Numbered from the stretch's first letter, positions 26,256-40,003 are shown. The stretch is 64,000 nucleotides of DNA from Chrysomallon squamiferum (GCA_012295275.1 CM022669.1:7622489-7686488), one strand, 5' to 3'. The notes: a model not told the origin generated them from the letters alone. Made by a program: numbers and translations.

Positions 26256-27839
26256 CTATATATTTACTATTGTGTCTATTCCTCCAGCTGTTCATGCAAC
26301 AAAAGATTATGAGATTTTAATGCATGTTAACCAAATCATATATGACACACACACACACCAATATATTATTTTGTCTATTGATCCAACTGTACATGCAACA
26401 CAAGATTAATAGTTTTTAATGCATGTTAATCAATACTAATACTAACACACATAAACACCTATGTATTTAGGCTCCATATTTTTCTGGTGACTTTATTCAA
26501 TATTTTATTATCATATTAATACCAACAGTGATGAGGAATAATACCATTATTGTAATTAATTTATCTACTATTACTTTAATCCAGTTTGCAATTTGTATTT
26601 ACTGTATGTTGTTTCCAAGTTAAGATTTTGCTGAAGTAATTTCTTCAGAAAAATATGAGTAGTGGGACATAAAATATTTTCTTTGATATGTTTGCCATGT
26701 AGCACAGGCTGAAATGGAATGTTAGTAATAGGCCTCATTAACAGATTTTAATAGATCACCCTTTAAAGCTACAATGATTTCCATATGTTCACTTTTTTGT
26801 TTCATTTTTCTTTTGTTGTTTTTTTTACTGTTAATCTTTAAGTATCAATATTTATTAATAAACATATGCTGAGAAAAACATAACAAAAAAAAAACACTAC
26901 TGAAGTAAAATCATACTTTTACATTCTTTAATTCGAATCATGATGACAGGATAATGTTCAGTTGCTCCGTCAAGTAACAAAATGTCCTGATGTCCTGTGA
27001 TAGTCCTGAAACAATCATAACATACACCAGTAGAAATACTTGTTTCTGATGGTTAACTTGCATAAATAAACTGAACAGTCTGAACAGTAAAAATCTGGTG
27101 TGGAAAAATGTTAAAGAAGTAAAATAATGGCATTATTTCAAAATTAAACTGTGCCCTTGCTGTTGCCAACAAAATATATGAGCATATTTTTCTGTGACTG
27201 TTGGCGATTTAGATGGGAGGGTTTGTGTTTTTGTGTTTTGTGGGGGTTTTCCCCTGACACTGGACATTTGCTGAAAATAATGAAAAACAATCATACAATA
27301 GAAAGAGACTGCAAAAAAAGAAATAATTAAATAAATAAATATAATGATGGCAACTTTGCTACTTTTTTTTCACTCATATTGAAGGTAAAGAAATGAGAGT
27401 AAGTAAATGACAGAAAACAAAGAGTGTATTTGTTTACATGTTACCCAAAGTCTAATTAAATGCTGTTTCTTAATTAAATCTCTAAAAGATATTATAACTG
27501 AGCTTATGTAATTAATAAATTAACTGATTAACTGAGACATGACAGTCAAAATATATTTTACAGATATGATTTGAAGAAATGATTTTTCTTGGTTGTGATT
27601 GGTCAAGTATTATTTTTCAGGTCACAATTGTTTTTTTTTTTTTTTTGGGGGGGTATGTTTTTTGATGATTTTTTTTTTTTTATTTTTTTTTTTTTAAGTA
27701 TGGTTTTTAACCTACCAGTCTATATGTACAGTGCTGATTATTTTCAGATTATCTTGTTCTCCACCCTGGATTACAAACCGTGAAGGTAAGTAATTGTCAT
27801 CACTGCCATCCACAGTACAATATAATTTTCTGTAATAAC

Positions 27840-27892
<53 letters not shown>

Positions 27893-29874
27893 TAATAATA
27901 ATATTAATAATAAAACAATAATAACAACAACAACAACAACAACAAAAATATATATATGTTTTGTAATTGCTAGACCAAAAAATAAAAACACCAATTTTCC
28001 AAACTGTGAGACACTTACTGATTATGAATTAACAAATATTTAAACACTATTGCTAACTATAGAATTTACTTAATGACTGTTCCTTTCTTCATTCTCAGCT
28101 GGATCCAGTGCTGCCCTTGGTTACCATCACTTTCCCAGAAGGTATCATCATTTCCATCAGTCAAGTTTTCAGGGCCATCGTCCTCCTAAACAAAATAAAC
28201 ATCAGACATTATTATTATATGTTCAGTTCATATTTATTATTACTGTCAAATAAAATAATATGTAAACATCAGTCATTATGTGTTTAGTTCATATTTATTA
28301 TTACAGCCAGATTAAATAATACATAAAGATCAGTCATTATATAATATGTGTACAGATTATATTTATTATTACTGCCAGATAAAATGATATGTAAACATCT
28401 CAATGTCAACCTTCCTCTCCTTTGAACTAAAGACAACCATTTATTACTAGAAAATAATGTATTTATTTCAAATGTTTATATTAATTAATTTAGCTTTTAG
28501 TTATTGTTGCTGTTGTTGATTTGTTTGGTTTTTTTTTTTTTTTTTTTTTTTAAATCTTCATGTGCACATTATGTGTAAAACACCACAAGAATTCTCTATT
28601 TACACAAAATGATGACACATCAATAGATTCAACGTATGTCTTGATGGTGCCAAGTTGTTCATTATCAGGTGGCAGATGCTGTGACATCAGCTTGACCAGA
28701 GCAACATCGTGCTCTAGAGTCCAGCTTGGTGGTATAGCTTGCAGTCGAGCTACAGCATCCTTATCAGGCTCATTGACAGGAGATTTATACTTGGGAATCT
28801 TCAGAGCATAAGTTTCAATAACAACATCTTCCCAACTAAGCAAAAAAAAGAATGACATTGAATTAATACAGATGTTTAAACTATTCTTCTGCCATCTAAC
28901 CTCCTCATTTCACAGTTTGTTAATGATACTGTTATTTGGATCAATACCTTACATAAATTAGATATTTTCTGGCAAGAATTTCCTTGATAGTAAAACAAGT
29001 TAATAAATGATTCATAAAAATTAAAAATTAATAATAGAGATCCAAGCAGGAATCCTATCCAGTACTGTAAAGGAAATATCTGCTTAAGCTTAGTATCTGA
29101 CATTCCCGTCACTGTTTCCAAAAAATGAATAGTTATCACCAACACCAAAATATTTAACTGTGGTAAAGTAAACCATACCCAGATATTATACTGGACTGTT
29201 ACCACTTCTGCTGTTATTAAAGTATACAACAGAACTAAGATTAGTTTATGTTCATATAATAATATAGTTAATAAGAACACAAAGAATGAACTTGTGTATT
29301 TGTTTAATTTATAAAATGATAGTTTTAGTCATACCAGTTATTTTGTAATATTATAAAAACCCAAATCAATATTTATTAACTGCTTCTAACAGACAGCACC
29401 AGAATGGTACCCAAGAAATATAAAATGAAAGGGAGTAGGGGAAACTGTTATTTTAGTTACCAGTTAGCAATACGGGAAAATTAAAAAAATAATTAGAATA
29501 AAATATATATTAATTTCATAATCACACATACACCAGTTGTAAGCAAATAATACATATACATACTTTTGTTGACATTTATCATCTGTAACAGCAACAACTG
29601 CCGGGGCTTCTTCAGTTGAACTGCGACTACTGTAAAGCAGAAGCCAAGCACTATTTTCATAGACAACAGGCTCTGCATTTGGAGTGGCTAAAAACTGAAA
29701 TTTGAAAAGAAAAGAATAAAGTTATTTTAGACTTTCAGTGTTTTAAAAAAGACATAAATACCAGTCCAACATTTAACAGTCATTTAATAACAATTTAATT
29801 AATTACTGTTTTCAAATATCCTTTATAAAATCTTCTCCCATCATATATATGAAATTTTAAAAATTTAAAATATT

Positions 29875-29911
<37 letters not shown>

Positions 29912-30333
29912 TCAAGATATATTATATATAGGTAATATTTAAGACTGAAGTTACAGTGATGATCCCATCCCCTACGCTTTCGAAATCAGTCTACCGGCTG
30001 TACATGAATATTCCCCATTATATTAAATATCCATTTTATAATGTTCTTCATTACTTTCTTTACTGAAATCCATTTTCCACTGCTATTGCAATGTTCTTCT
30101 CCACTAGCATAAAGCAAACTCTCTGGCGTACAAGCGATGTCACCGAGCTTTTTACTTTTGACGTCTGCTTCATGATAAAATTTCAGTGTCGTCTTTTTAG
30201 GAGAATAATAAATAATTTGACCTGGTACATAACATAAACTTTCCGGCAAAGGTTTTAATTCATGTATGCATTTAATACAATCTTGTAAACATCGAATTCT
30301 TGCAAGTTTGCGCCTTGCTGACGGAATGTTCAT
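20421..30333 (-). CDS. HECTD3: E3 ubiquitin-protein ligase HECTD3
   Basis: HECT-type ubiquitin ligase. Exons from 5' to 3': 30055-30333, 29564-29694, 28604-28835, 28070-28185, 27716-27829, 26917-27005, 25906-26071, 25437-25518, 25030-25106, 24598-24753, 23966-24134, 23538-23660, 23158-23247, 22476-22679, 21883-22012, 21462-21615, 21058-21126, 20421-20505; total 2466 nt, 821 aa (human 861). The DOC/APC10-like domain begins near residue 214 ([36 protein letters not shown]). The HECT domain covers the last 320 or so residues, with [24 protein letters not shown] and [14 protein letters not shown]. The catalytic cysteine is in [12 protein letters not shown], residue 783 (codon 21090-21092), 38 residues from the end as in human. 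The C-terminus [11 protein letters not shown] fits the family. No break seen; the gene looks functional. Confidence 0.96.
26053..26435 (-). repeat. Triplicated HECTD3 exon 7 splice-acceptor region
   Basis: The junction of exon 7 (tgtctattcctccag, exon start 26071) and about 60 bp of upstream intron recur at 26272-26340 and, more diverged, at 26373-26435. Each copy keeps the ttaatgcatgttaa string. A CA-repeat (26131-26254) lies between copies 1 and 2. The second copy keeps a usable AG acceptor. Confidence 0.9.
26131..26254. repeat. CA microsatellite
   Basis: Long ca run with single-base interruptions in HECTD3 intron 6, sitting between two copies of the triplicated acceptor. Confidence 0.95.
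27839..27945. repeat. AAT/AAC trinucleotide microsatellite
   Basis: Uninterrupted ataataat run with a few c substitutions in HECTD3 intron 4, directly beside the exon 5 acceptor. It gives spurious poly-N and poly-L reading frames. Confidence 0.95.
28190..28402 (-). repeat. About 65-bp tandem repeat in HECTD3 intron 3
   Basis: Three imperfect units containing catcagtcattat and tatttattattactg, starting just beside the exon 4 acceptor. No coding content. Confidence 0.8.
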
Positions 30334-30763
30334 TTTGTTGACATTACTATCACTATTATGCTAAACATCATATACTGACATGCAGAAATGAAAATTTTAT
30401 TAACGATTGACTGATATTTTGTAAATAATTATGAAACGGAAACATTATAAAGTAACAGTGTACATTTTGCTTCATTTAATTTTTTCCCTTTCTCGAGAAA
30501 CACCAAGGCAATTTTTAGATTAAAAAAACAAAACAACTTATGCACAATGAAATCATTTCTGCTGTTTTCAAAATGCACACGCTTCATAGCAATTTTTATC
30601 GATAAGCATATTACAAATGTTGTAAATTTCATTTACAAGTAGAAATCCCAATGTGAATTTTATCACTTTAGAGTAAACTTGTTCCGCGTTTTGACAAGAG
30701 CCCTTTTTATTTAATGTATTTCTTAATCTCTTTTCCTATTTTTGTTCTCTCTCTCTCTCTCTT

Positions 30764-30853
<90 letters not shown>

Positions 30854-31084
30854 CTTTTATAACGTTAGTGCTAATATTAAACTAAGTCCGCATTTTGAAC
30901 GATTCCCAATAATTGTAAACATAACGCACATGTTCAGTTTAGACATGCGCATGAATTAACTTCCTCTGTTTTCGCAATGTGCCATGAAATGTGTTGATTT
31001 GATACCTGGTCTCGTTAACAATCCTTTATTAACTAATTTGTAATTATAATATATCTATATTTGTCAAAGTCAAATTAAGAAAAT
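30334..31084. promoter_or_regulatory. Bidirectional HECTD3/NSA2 promoter interval
   Basis: HECTD3 (-) and NSA2 (+) start codons face away from each other across 751 bp, so promoter elements for both should lie here. The interval contains a CT tract (30747-30762), an AT run and a long GA tract (30790-30849). No TATA element could be assigned with confidence. Confidence 0.5.
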
Positions 31085-32124
31085 ATGGTAGGTATTACTC
31101 ATATAGATGTTTTAATTATTGATTTCGGAATTTAATATTTATATTACTAAAACAATAAACATTATAATGATTATAATTTATAGTATAATAATAATGTATA
31201 TACTTACAGTTAAACTTACACTCACGATGTAGACTGTTACAATTATTAAGTTAATAAAAATAGGATAATATTAATATTAATAATACTATATTAACAGTTA
31301 TACAGCTTGTCGTTATATAAAGGTTATAGTAGGTATGTGACAAAATTTTCTAAAATATTATTTTCCTGAAACATTATGATTATGATTATATACCATTAGT
31401 AGAAAGAGCAAAAAATAAATAAAAATAAAAATAATGCATATTAAAATGACACCAAGATCACTTTGATAGCATTTTAAAATTTTAATGATTTATATGAAAA
31501 CGTTACGAATTTTTATCCGAATAAAATTTGAAGGTAATTTTCCTTTATAATCTATGGATAAACTGTGATTCGTTTGTCATTGCACAACATAAACATTGAA
31601 TTGTGAATATAGTGAACATTTCATTACCTCATATAGTTTTAATCCAATATACATGTATTATATATCAAAATGAAGGTTTGGGTAGTTCTAAAGCTGTACA
31701 GTATTCTTAAGCACGTTGCTAATAATAGTAATATTTATAAATTTTAATTTTAATTCATTAATTAATTGCACTAATTAGCTCAAAAATACAACAAACGAAT
31801 CACTTGAAAATATGTGAAAATAATGACAAACTATAAATGTGAATGAGGGTACCCCCTTCAATGAAAGCAAAAATGTGTCACAAAAATGTGGCTAGCTTCC
31901 ACACATATCTAGATAGACAGTGTGGTTTTGGATCATATGTCATATTATACATAATGTGGGATGAGATATTTGTTGAGGCTTCTTTTGCATCACTTCATAC
32001 CTGTGTAAATTATTAAATGATTAATATTCTATATAAAACTTCCTCCTACTCCTCCTCCTTTTCCATTACTCTGTATTTAACCTTTATTTTTAAATATTGC
32101 AGAAATAAAATTCAGATATTATTA

Positions 32125-32194
<70 letters not shown>

Positions 32195-33906
32195 AATTAT
32201 TATTATTATTATTATCATCATCATCATTGTTATTATTATTATAAATTTAATAGTTCTGATATACGTATATTCTGAGTATCATCAGCTTGATCAGGACCTT
32301 TGAATTTTAATTTTTCACAGCCTCAGAATGAACATATTGAGCTTCATAGGAAGCGCCATGGTCGACGCCTTGACTACCATGAAAGAAAGTAAGAACTAAT
32401 TCACATCACCATATCTCTTTCACTATTATTATAAAAATACAATAAATATAATAATTTATACATATGTTTCCTTGTTTTTGCTTTGTTATCAGGAACAGAA
32501 AATTTTACAGTATTACAAACTTTTATTTTTCATAGAAACAACTGTTAATTTGTAACAATAAGTACTGTTATCTTTGTTTGGAGTCTCAGTTTAGTAACCC
32601 AGTTTATGTATCTGAAGAATCTTTTGATATTAAGTATAAAATAAAATACTGTTATTAACACAAGTAAATTATGATTGGCTGTTTCAGGAGGAAAAAGGAG
32701 GGCCGCAGAGCTCATGAGATGGCAGAAAAGGCTAAAAAGCTACGAGGAATTAAGTAAGTTTTTATAATTCTTTTGAATGTATCTGGAGAGAAGGATTATT
32801 ATTTGTTGTCATAATGTCATTAGTTTACTGAAATACTGTTTTTATAGACTGAGATAATGTTCTAAACATGTATGTTAAAACCGGGGTGGTTTCACAGGTA
32901 ATTTGCTGATAAAATTACTTATCGGATTAAAAGAATATTAATGATTTAATTGATTTTTAAAATCAGATTGACAGAGATGAGAACTCAACAGTTGAAACTA
33001 TATGTAGCTATCTATAAATATTTGTATATAAATTGAGTCTTTGGAACATCCAAGCCTTTTTTCATCGTTGATGTCTGTTTTTTTTCCTCCAGAGCAAAAC
33101 TGTACAACAAGAAACGGCATTCAGAGAAAATCCAGATGAAGAAAACGTAAGTGTATTTTTGAAATTTGTTTCATTATTTTAATGTTTTCTTTTACTTATA
33201 GTTTTAATAATTATACATTTGTCTTTTTTTTTACCACAATTTTATGCATAGTTTGAAACTTTTTCTTTTTTTGTAAGTAAATATTTATCAGATTTATCAG
33301 ACTAACAAATGACCAGTGAATAACTATATTTTAACAACATTAACATGTTTGTTGCTGTTGCTGTGGAACTGAGAATATGTGTTGAGACTAATGAAAATAT
33401 ATATTAAAAAACAGCCATCTTCTAGAACACTGTTTTATTCCAAGTGCAAGGTTATGGGCTTTATCTTTTATTTACACTAGCAGGTTTGAAAATTGATTTT
33501 TGTGATGGAGAAGTGCAAATTTGGGCTTCTTTCTATAAATTCTAAATTATATTTCTATTAAATTTGTATGATGTGATGATAATTATTTTGCTTTACTTTA
33601 CACTTTAGAATTAAGATGCACGAAGAAAGGAAAACACGCCAGAAGACCACAGACAATGTGCCAGAGGGCGCTGTACCAGCATATCTGCTCGACAGAGAGG
33701 GTCAAAGTAGAGCAAAGGTTCTATCCAACATGATAAAACAGAAGAGGAAAGAGAAAGCTGTAAGTGAACATTTGCTTTGAACAAAATTAATTAAACAGTT
33801 TTATTCTTTTCAAAACTACTGGTAGCATTTCAACCAAGTAAAAATAAAAATTTTATTTGCATCATAAAGATTTAGTAACAAGCTAATTCTATTTTAGAAT
33901 ATCATT

Positions 33907-33945
<39 letters not shown>

Positions 33946-36189
33946 TTATGGTTTATGTGTAGATTTAAATAGTTTAATCTCTTTTTCACATACCAGTAAG
34001 AAATTAGTATCAGCAAGTTTTATTTTTATGTTTTTTTAGGGAAAGTGGGACGTTCCTCTCCCCAAAGTACGAGGAATGAGTCAAGCAGAAGTATTTAAAG
34101 TTGTAAAAACAGGAAAATCAAAAAGTAAGTATTTAGTATCCTCCATAAAATTAGATTAGTTGATAATTCAATTTCCATTCAAATAGCATTCAGAAGATTT
34201 TAACAACTTTAAGCTTAGAAATTCTTTATTAACAAATGGTAATTTGATTAAGGACTAAATCAAGTGAACTTGATATATTTTTTTTTATATATATATTACA
34301 TGCAATATAAATAATTTATGTTATGGTACAGTTACAACACATTTATTTTTTTTTTATTTACAGGAAAAGCTTGGAAGAGAATGGTAACAAAAGTGACATA
34401 TGTTGGAGAAGGTTTTACAAGGAAACCTCCAAAATTTGAAAGATTTATACGACCTATGGTAAAAAGAAGTTTATAATATACTATCATAACATATCTAGAA
34501 ATATAATTCAGGATTCTTGTTTGTGGAATTAGTAATTTCTAATTAATGTTCTATTCAAAGACCTGGATATTGTTTAAACATTCACTATTCCTTAGAGTAT
34601 TGCTCATTACTTCTAGTTGATTATTATAAATGGTTGTTGATTTGCTTTTTCTGTCTGTGGGAAAACATTTATTAAATATTCCTAGCTTTTAACACAATAA
34701 TTAAACAATTAGGCCACTGTATTGCACAGATTCAATAACATTTTAAATTTATTTACATGAGTTTGTGAGGAAGTTGTTTGTTTTAATTGCAGCATACTTT
34801 AAATATTTCCTGTAACAGTGATATAAATTAAAATCGAAATAACAGTTTATTAACTAATTAACTGATGTAGTACAACAAGGGACAGGTATGTATAAAATTG
34901 AAAACAAAATTCATTTTTTTTTTTGTAATTATTTTACCTTCATTTATATTACACACATCACTGCAACTAAGAAAAACAATATAAATTAATACTTATTCAT
35001 CAATGCTTTTTTACTTTTAATAATGTCCACTGGTAAGACTGTAAGATTCATGTGAAATATAAAATTGTATAGGAATGTTTACAATTATTTTCAGGCTCTC
35101 CGATTCAAGAAAGCTCATGTGACTCATCCTGAGCTGAAAGCCACATTTTGCCTTCCAATTATTGGTGTCAAGAAGAATCCCAGCTCACCCATGTACACAT
35201 CTCTAGGTGTCATAACTAAGGGAACAGTCATTGAGGTATCTTCATTCATATATACTTACTGAGATATTTTTATTCACATTCTTATTATCAAATGTATTAC
35301 AGTCCACCCATTTATTGAGCTACTCTGTTTCAAACAATTTATTATAGTGTTTTTCAGATGTTTTACATGTATGTATAAATGTTTTTATTTATTACATATA
35401 TCTTTATGGATATTTATACATATATTTTTGAAAGAACAGTTTTCCTAAACATTTATCTGTGGAAGAGGTATGCTTAAAATCACATTATGCATGTGCCTCA
35501 GGTTACATAAATAATAGTTTTTTTTTTTATTTGTATACGCCAATTATAAAATAAAAAATATTACACAGGAATATTAGTCCATCCACAACCATTACCTTTC
35601 AGTAGCTAATGTAAGGCTTTGGGGAATGGAATGATTGTTCAAGAGGTTTGTTAAAAATTATTTTTAAAAAAACATTCAGAACATTTTTATTTTAATACTA
35701 CAATTTTCTTATTCAGGTGAATATCAGTGAATTAGGTTTAGTTACACAAGGAGGAAAGGTTATATGGGGTAAGTGTCAAGATAATTATAATTAAAAAATA
35801 TTTAAAAATTAATTTGTAAGAAAATTATGTCCCAAATTTGTCCTAAAAAAGCATTCCAATTTATCTTTAAAAAATAACAAACAACTTGATTTTTATTATT
35901 ATTGGTTAATGTTCAAGTTCAAATCATTGATAAAAAAAAGAATAAAGAATCTTTCTCCCTGCTCTGTTTTTATTACCATTTTTGGAATACTGTATTCCCG
36001 TAAAGCTGAAATTAAATCTAATGTAACATATTTTTTTAAACCTTTGAACATCATTTAATCAAGTATCATCTTTCAAATTTTTTAAATTATGTTTCATTTA
36101 TATTTTTTAATTTTTCCTCAGGAAAATACGCTCAAGTTACAAACAACCCAGAGAATGACGGATGTATAAATGCTGTTCTGCTGGTTTAG
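31085..36189 (+). CDS. NSA2: Ribosome biogenesis protein NSA2 homologue
   Basis: Nucleolar factor of pre-60S ribosome assembly, related to the eS8 ribosomal fold. Exons: 31085-31087 (ATG only), 32321-32388, 32688-32753, 33093-33146, 33609-33759, 34040-34124, 34364-34458, 35095-35235, 35717-35768, 36122-36189; total 783 nt, 260 aa, exactly the human length. Landmarks: [20 protein letters not shown] after the start, [78 protein letters not shown], and the end [11 protein letters not shown]. The start is assigned because the gtaggt donor follows the ATG directly and the phase-0 join gives the conserved MPQNE. No damage seen. Confidence 0.97.
32128..32240. repeat. ATT microsatellite
   Basis: Continuous att run with minor changes in NSA2 intron 1. 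Confidence 0.95.
34942..35040 (+). repeat. Copy of the KXD1 last-exon acceptor region inside an NSA2 intron
   Basis: About 90 bp match 37050-37140 in direct orientation: tatattacacacatcactgca, ctaagaaaaa, aatataaattaatact, attcat and aatgcttttttac in order. The 37,050 copy includes the first codons and the acceptor of KXD1 exon 4, read on the - strand. Divergence is about 10%. Confidence 0.85.
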
Positions 36190-36999
36190 AATGCAGTTTA
36201 AAACAAAATACAAGACTACAAATTATGGCTTATAGGGAAACATCAAAGAAACAAAAGCATTTAAAATATTACATACATAAAAATTTATCAAGGTTCAAAA
36301 TTTGGAAAGCAAATAAAAAATATATATATTCTTGTTCATCTTTTTACAAATAAGTGGATCAATTTCAGAAAAGGGGGACACAATTACTTCAGTACTGGTA
36401 CAACATAACACACTTCTGTGGTAAATGTCATTGAAGTATGAACACATTTTTGTTTATCACAGACAGTATTGACATTTCAGGCAGATTTCCTAAAATTTAA
36501 ATGATAGACGAAAATAAAGATCAACACATTTGACTCATACTATAAATTTTATTGTCATGTTATTGTTATGAAAGACTGAATAAAGACATTTCATTGGCAC
36601 TGAGAAAGCGAAATTAAAATATTTCATTATCTCCATGATTGTGAAATAAAGACATTTCATTATTTTTCTCTTGTTTTTTTTTTTATGTTTTATGTTGTCA
36701 GTCCTTTTGATTTTAATTCATACTGTCAGTTTTTTGTGTGTGTTTTCTTGTCTGCAATTGCTATTGTAAATTAAAAAAGAACAACAACAACAACAAAAAA
36801 CATAAAATTTATACTGCTCAACATAACTTTTTTTTTGCCGGTAGTAATTTACTGTAGAATGCTTCTCCTCAGCTCTGTATCACAACAGAAATTAGCAGTT
36901 TTATACTGAGTTATTCATTCATTAGTTTGTGTTTTTGTAATTTAATAAATTAATATGAAGATATTCCACTCGGTTATTTTACTGAAAGTCATTGGATCA
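36190..36999. other. NSA2/KXD1 convergent 3' interval
   Basis: No gene. The NSA2 3' region holds two copies of aataaagacatttcatt (36579 and 36645), giving two candidate polyadenylation signals. The rest is AT-rich. Confidence 0.6.
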
Positions 37000-38408
37000 T
37001 CAGGTTCCACCTGTCTCATCTTTAGTTGTTTCTTCACTTTCCACTTCTATTATATTACACACATCACTGCAAGCTAAGAAAAAGAATATAAATTAATACT
37101 CATTCATTAATGCTTTTTTACATTTAATACTGCCCACTACTTAATGTCAGACTTTTGATTTTTGTTTGATAATAATATTAGTTAAACAACTTCTGCAGCC
37201 ATTTCATTGATTGGTTATTAATAATAATCATTATATATTAAATAGATGATTACAGATGGATAAATATTGTAACTCATATTGTAGCCATGAGTTACAGCTG
37301 AAATGTGAAATTGCTCACTATATTACAGAATGAGTTACCTACTCGTGAGCAAAACAAAATAAACACAAGAAATATTTCTGCTGTATGTTTTCATAACGGT
37401 TTCATCAATTAATATTTATGAAAAAACCATTTTGTATTATAAATATATATTTGCTAGTGGCAACTTTAAATAAATCAAAGAATTAAACAAACCTGCAAAA
37501 GCATCAGGATGCATTTTTGTTAATCTTTGTTTCAGGTTCCTAAAAAAAACAAGTAAATGATATATGTTGATATAAATGTATTAAATGTTTAACCGAGTAA
37601 CTTACACTTAAGTTTATTATTAACACACATATTTGTATCCATTAATTTTTCTTAAAAAATTACTCAAAATAAGAATTTTTTTTTTCTTTTGTATTTTTTC
37701 TATATATAATTTGTCTTACAATAGGGGCAAAATCAATGAACAATATTTTTCCTAAATAATGGTGATTTTTGGTGGTGATTTTTGGTGGTGTTTTTTTGTT
37801 TTGTTTTTTTAAATTACATTATGAACAGAATAAAATTATTTAACTAAAAGTTTAAAATTTATATCCTACCTTATTCTTTTAAAAACAACATCGAGATCTT
37901 TTTTCATTTCATACAACATCTGTGTGTGTTTTTTGAAATCCTGATTTGTTGTTTCATAACGCTGAGCTGACAACATATTGAAGTTTATTAACATCTCGTT
38001 GGTTTTCTCATATCGTGTAAGCCTGGAAAAAAATATTTAAAAAAAATTATCAAAAATATAAAGGAAAATGATCTTTTAAATAAATAATAAATATACGTAA
38101 TATGATAATGATAAAAAACAATAATAATAATTATTATTCATTTACTTATTTATTGATTGATTTTAGTGTGATTGGAATATCAGAAATGAAAATTATTCCA
38201 TTGCTAAAGTTTATTTCATTAAAAAAATATATATATATAAAATTATAATTCTTATTATTTGCTTTTTTTACATTTCTCTTTGATGTTGAACCATCAAATC
38301 GATGTCCGATTTCTTCACTTGGTTAACCAATGATTCCGCTATAACAACGGCATTATCTAGCTTATCTACGTCATCTTCTGTTGTCTGAGAGGCCATTTTA
38401 TTAACCAT
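37000..38408 (-). CDS. KXD1: KxDL motif-containing protein 1 (BORC subunit)
   Basis: Small coiled-coil subunit of BORC, which places lysosomes on the cytosolic face for kinesin-driven movement. Exons: 38272-38408, 37870-38022, 37493-37539, 37000-37073; total 411 nt, 136 aa (human 176). All phases agree. Landmarks: MLTRYEKTNEMLINFNMLSA; the namesake K-x-D-L in EMKKDLDVVFKRIR; and LKQRLTKMHPDAFA. The C-terminal tail is short and acidic (EVESEETTKDETGGT). Two in-frame starts are possible, at 38408 and 38396 (MASQTTEDD); the second gives 132 aa. Exon 4 encodes the poorly conserved tail and resembles a repeat fragment in NSA2. Confidence 0.93.
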
Positions 38409-38986
38409 TCCCAATTAAAATTAATATCTACAACACATTTTATAATTATATTATTAAAAGTACATTTGTTGTTATTATTAAATTGAGATCCTCTTATTTG
38501 TTACGCTTTAGCAAAAAATTGCGTATTTACAAGAACACCGACGTATTTCAGTTGTTTATTATTCTCACTAGAGTAATCTCTCTTTGGTCGGCAAAAGCCG
38601 GGTAAATTCGTAATATTTTAACAAGTTCTCAAATATAATATTTCTAAATTTTTTTAAACGAATTATCCAGTTTTAATATTTTTAAATGAATTATTATAAC
38701 TAAATTATTTAGGTTTTTAATATACTATTTTTTAAACTGCCAAACCATAATGATATAATCATTATTATTCATTGTTATTATTATTATTTACGCATTTATT
38801 TTTAAAGATATCTTCAATTTTTTTTTTTTTTTTTGTATTTGTGTGTGTGTGTGTGTGTGCCAAGATCGATTAAAAGAAAAAATCCAGTACATACATTCTC
38901 TTTCTCACATACAGATGTACTCTCTTTAAATGAAAAAACCAACAACAAAAAAAATCACTCTTTCATACACATTATATAAATTCACT

Positions 38987-39041
<55 letters not shown>

Positions 39042-39939
39042 GTTACTTAAATAATAATAAAATATTTATTTATTTATTTTGTTTGTTTGTTGTGTTATTA
39101 TTATTAATTAATTAAGACACACTTAACACCAAACAACCTTTTTACTAAAATGTATTGATGTATCATTAAATAAACAGTCATTCCCTTTTTCTGCCAACAA
39201 AAGTATTATACAGAGAGATATACCAATATTGATGAGTCCACACTTCTCAAGTGGGTTTAGCCTTCCCAGTTAATGCAGTCAAACGATATTGTTAGTGTGT
39301 TTGCATGGCGTAAAGTAACGACAAACTCTTTTTCAGATGTAACTACTGCACGCCCCTAATTTATTACCACTGGAGATGCTGGTACCTTTATGTTGTATAC
39401 AGATGTCAAATACTGTCAACGAATGTACGCCCACAATTCATGACATTATTTTATGTGCGACGGAAATAGAATTAGAAGGCGTATTGATACAATATTCGAC
39501 GACAGAACACTTAAAATTTAATTTAAGTCTTCTGCAACCCATTTACCAAATAGCCTTTTTTTTTTTCTTCTTTTCTTAGTAAAAAGTGTTCGTTACTATC
39601 TCTGATATAATCATCATAAATATGTTCGCTAATATCATTAACTGTTGTTATAACTTTATTATAATTAAATTATTTTTAGTTGATTTTAATGTTATATTCA
39701 TGTTTAAATATTTATTCATTCATTTATTTATTATGTTAACACTTATATAAAAACATATATGTAATATTTTAAATATTTGTACAAAGATAATTCATCGCAG
39801 TCTAACTGTAAATCTGTTCTTACACACGCACACTTATATAAACACATATATGTAATATTTAAAATATTTGTACAAAGATAATTCATCACAGTCTAATTTA
39901 AAAAAAATTGTAAATTTCAATAAAAATTTCTTTCTATTT

Positions 39940-40003
<64 letters not shown>

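Noticed and set aside
27780-28043. 87-codon open frame with poly-asparagine
   Set aside because: Produced by an AAT microsatellite in HECTD3 intron 4 and running over the real exon 5 on the other strand.
39376-39579. 67-codon open frame upstream of the zinc-finger gene
   Set aside because: Ends in a poly-T run, no recognisable domain, no splice partners found; length is compatible with chance.
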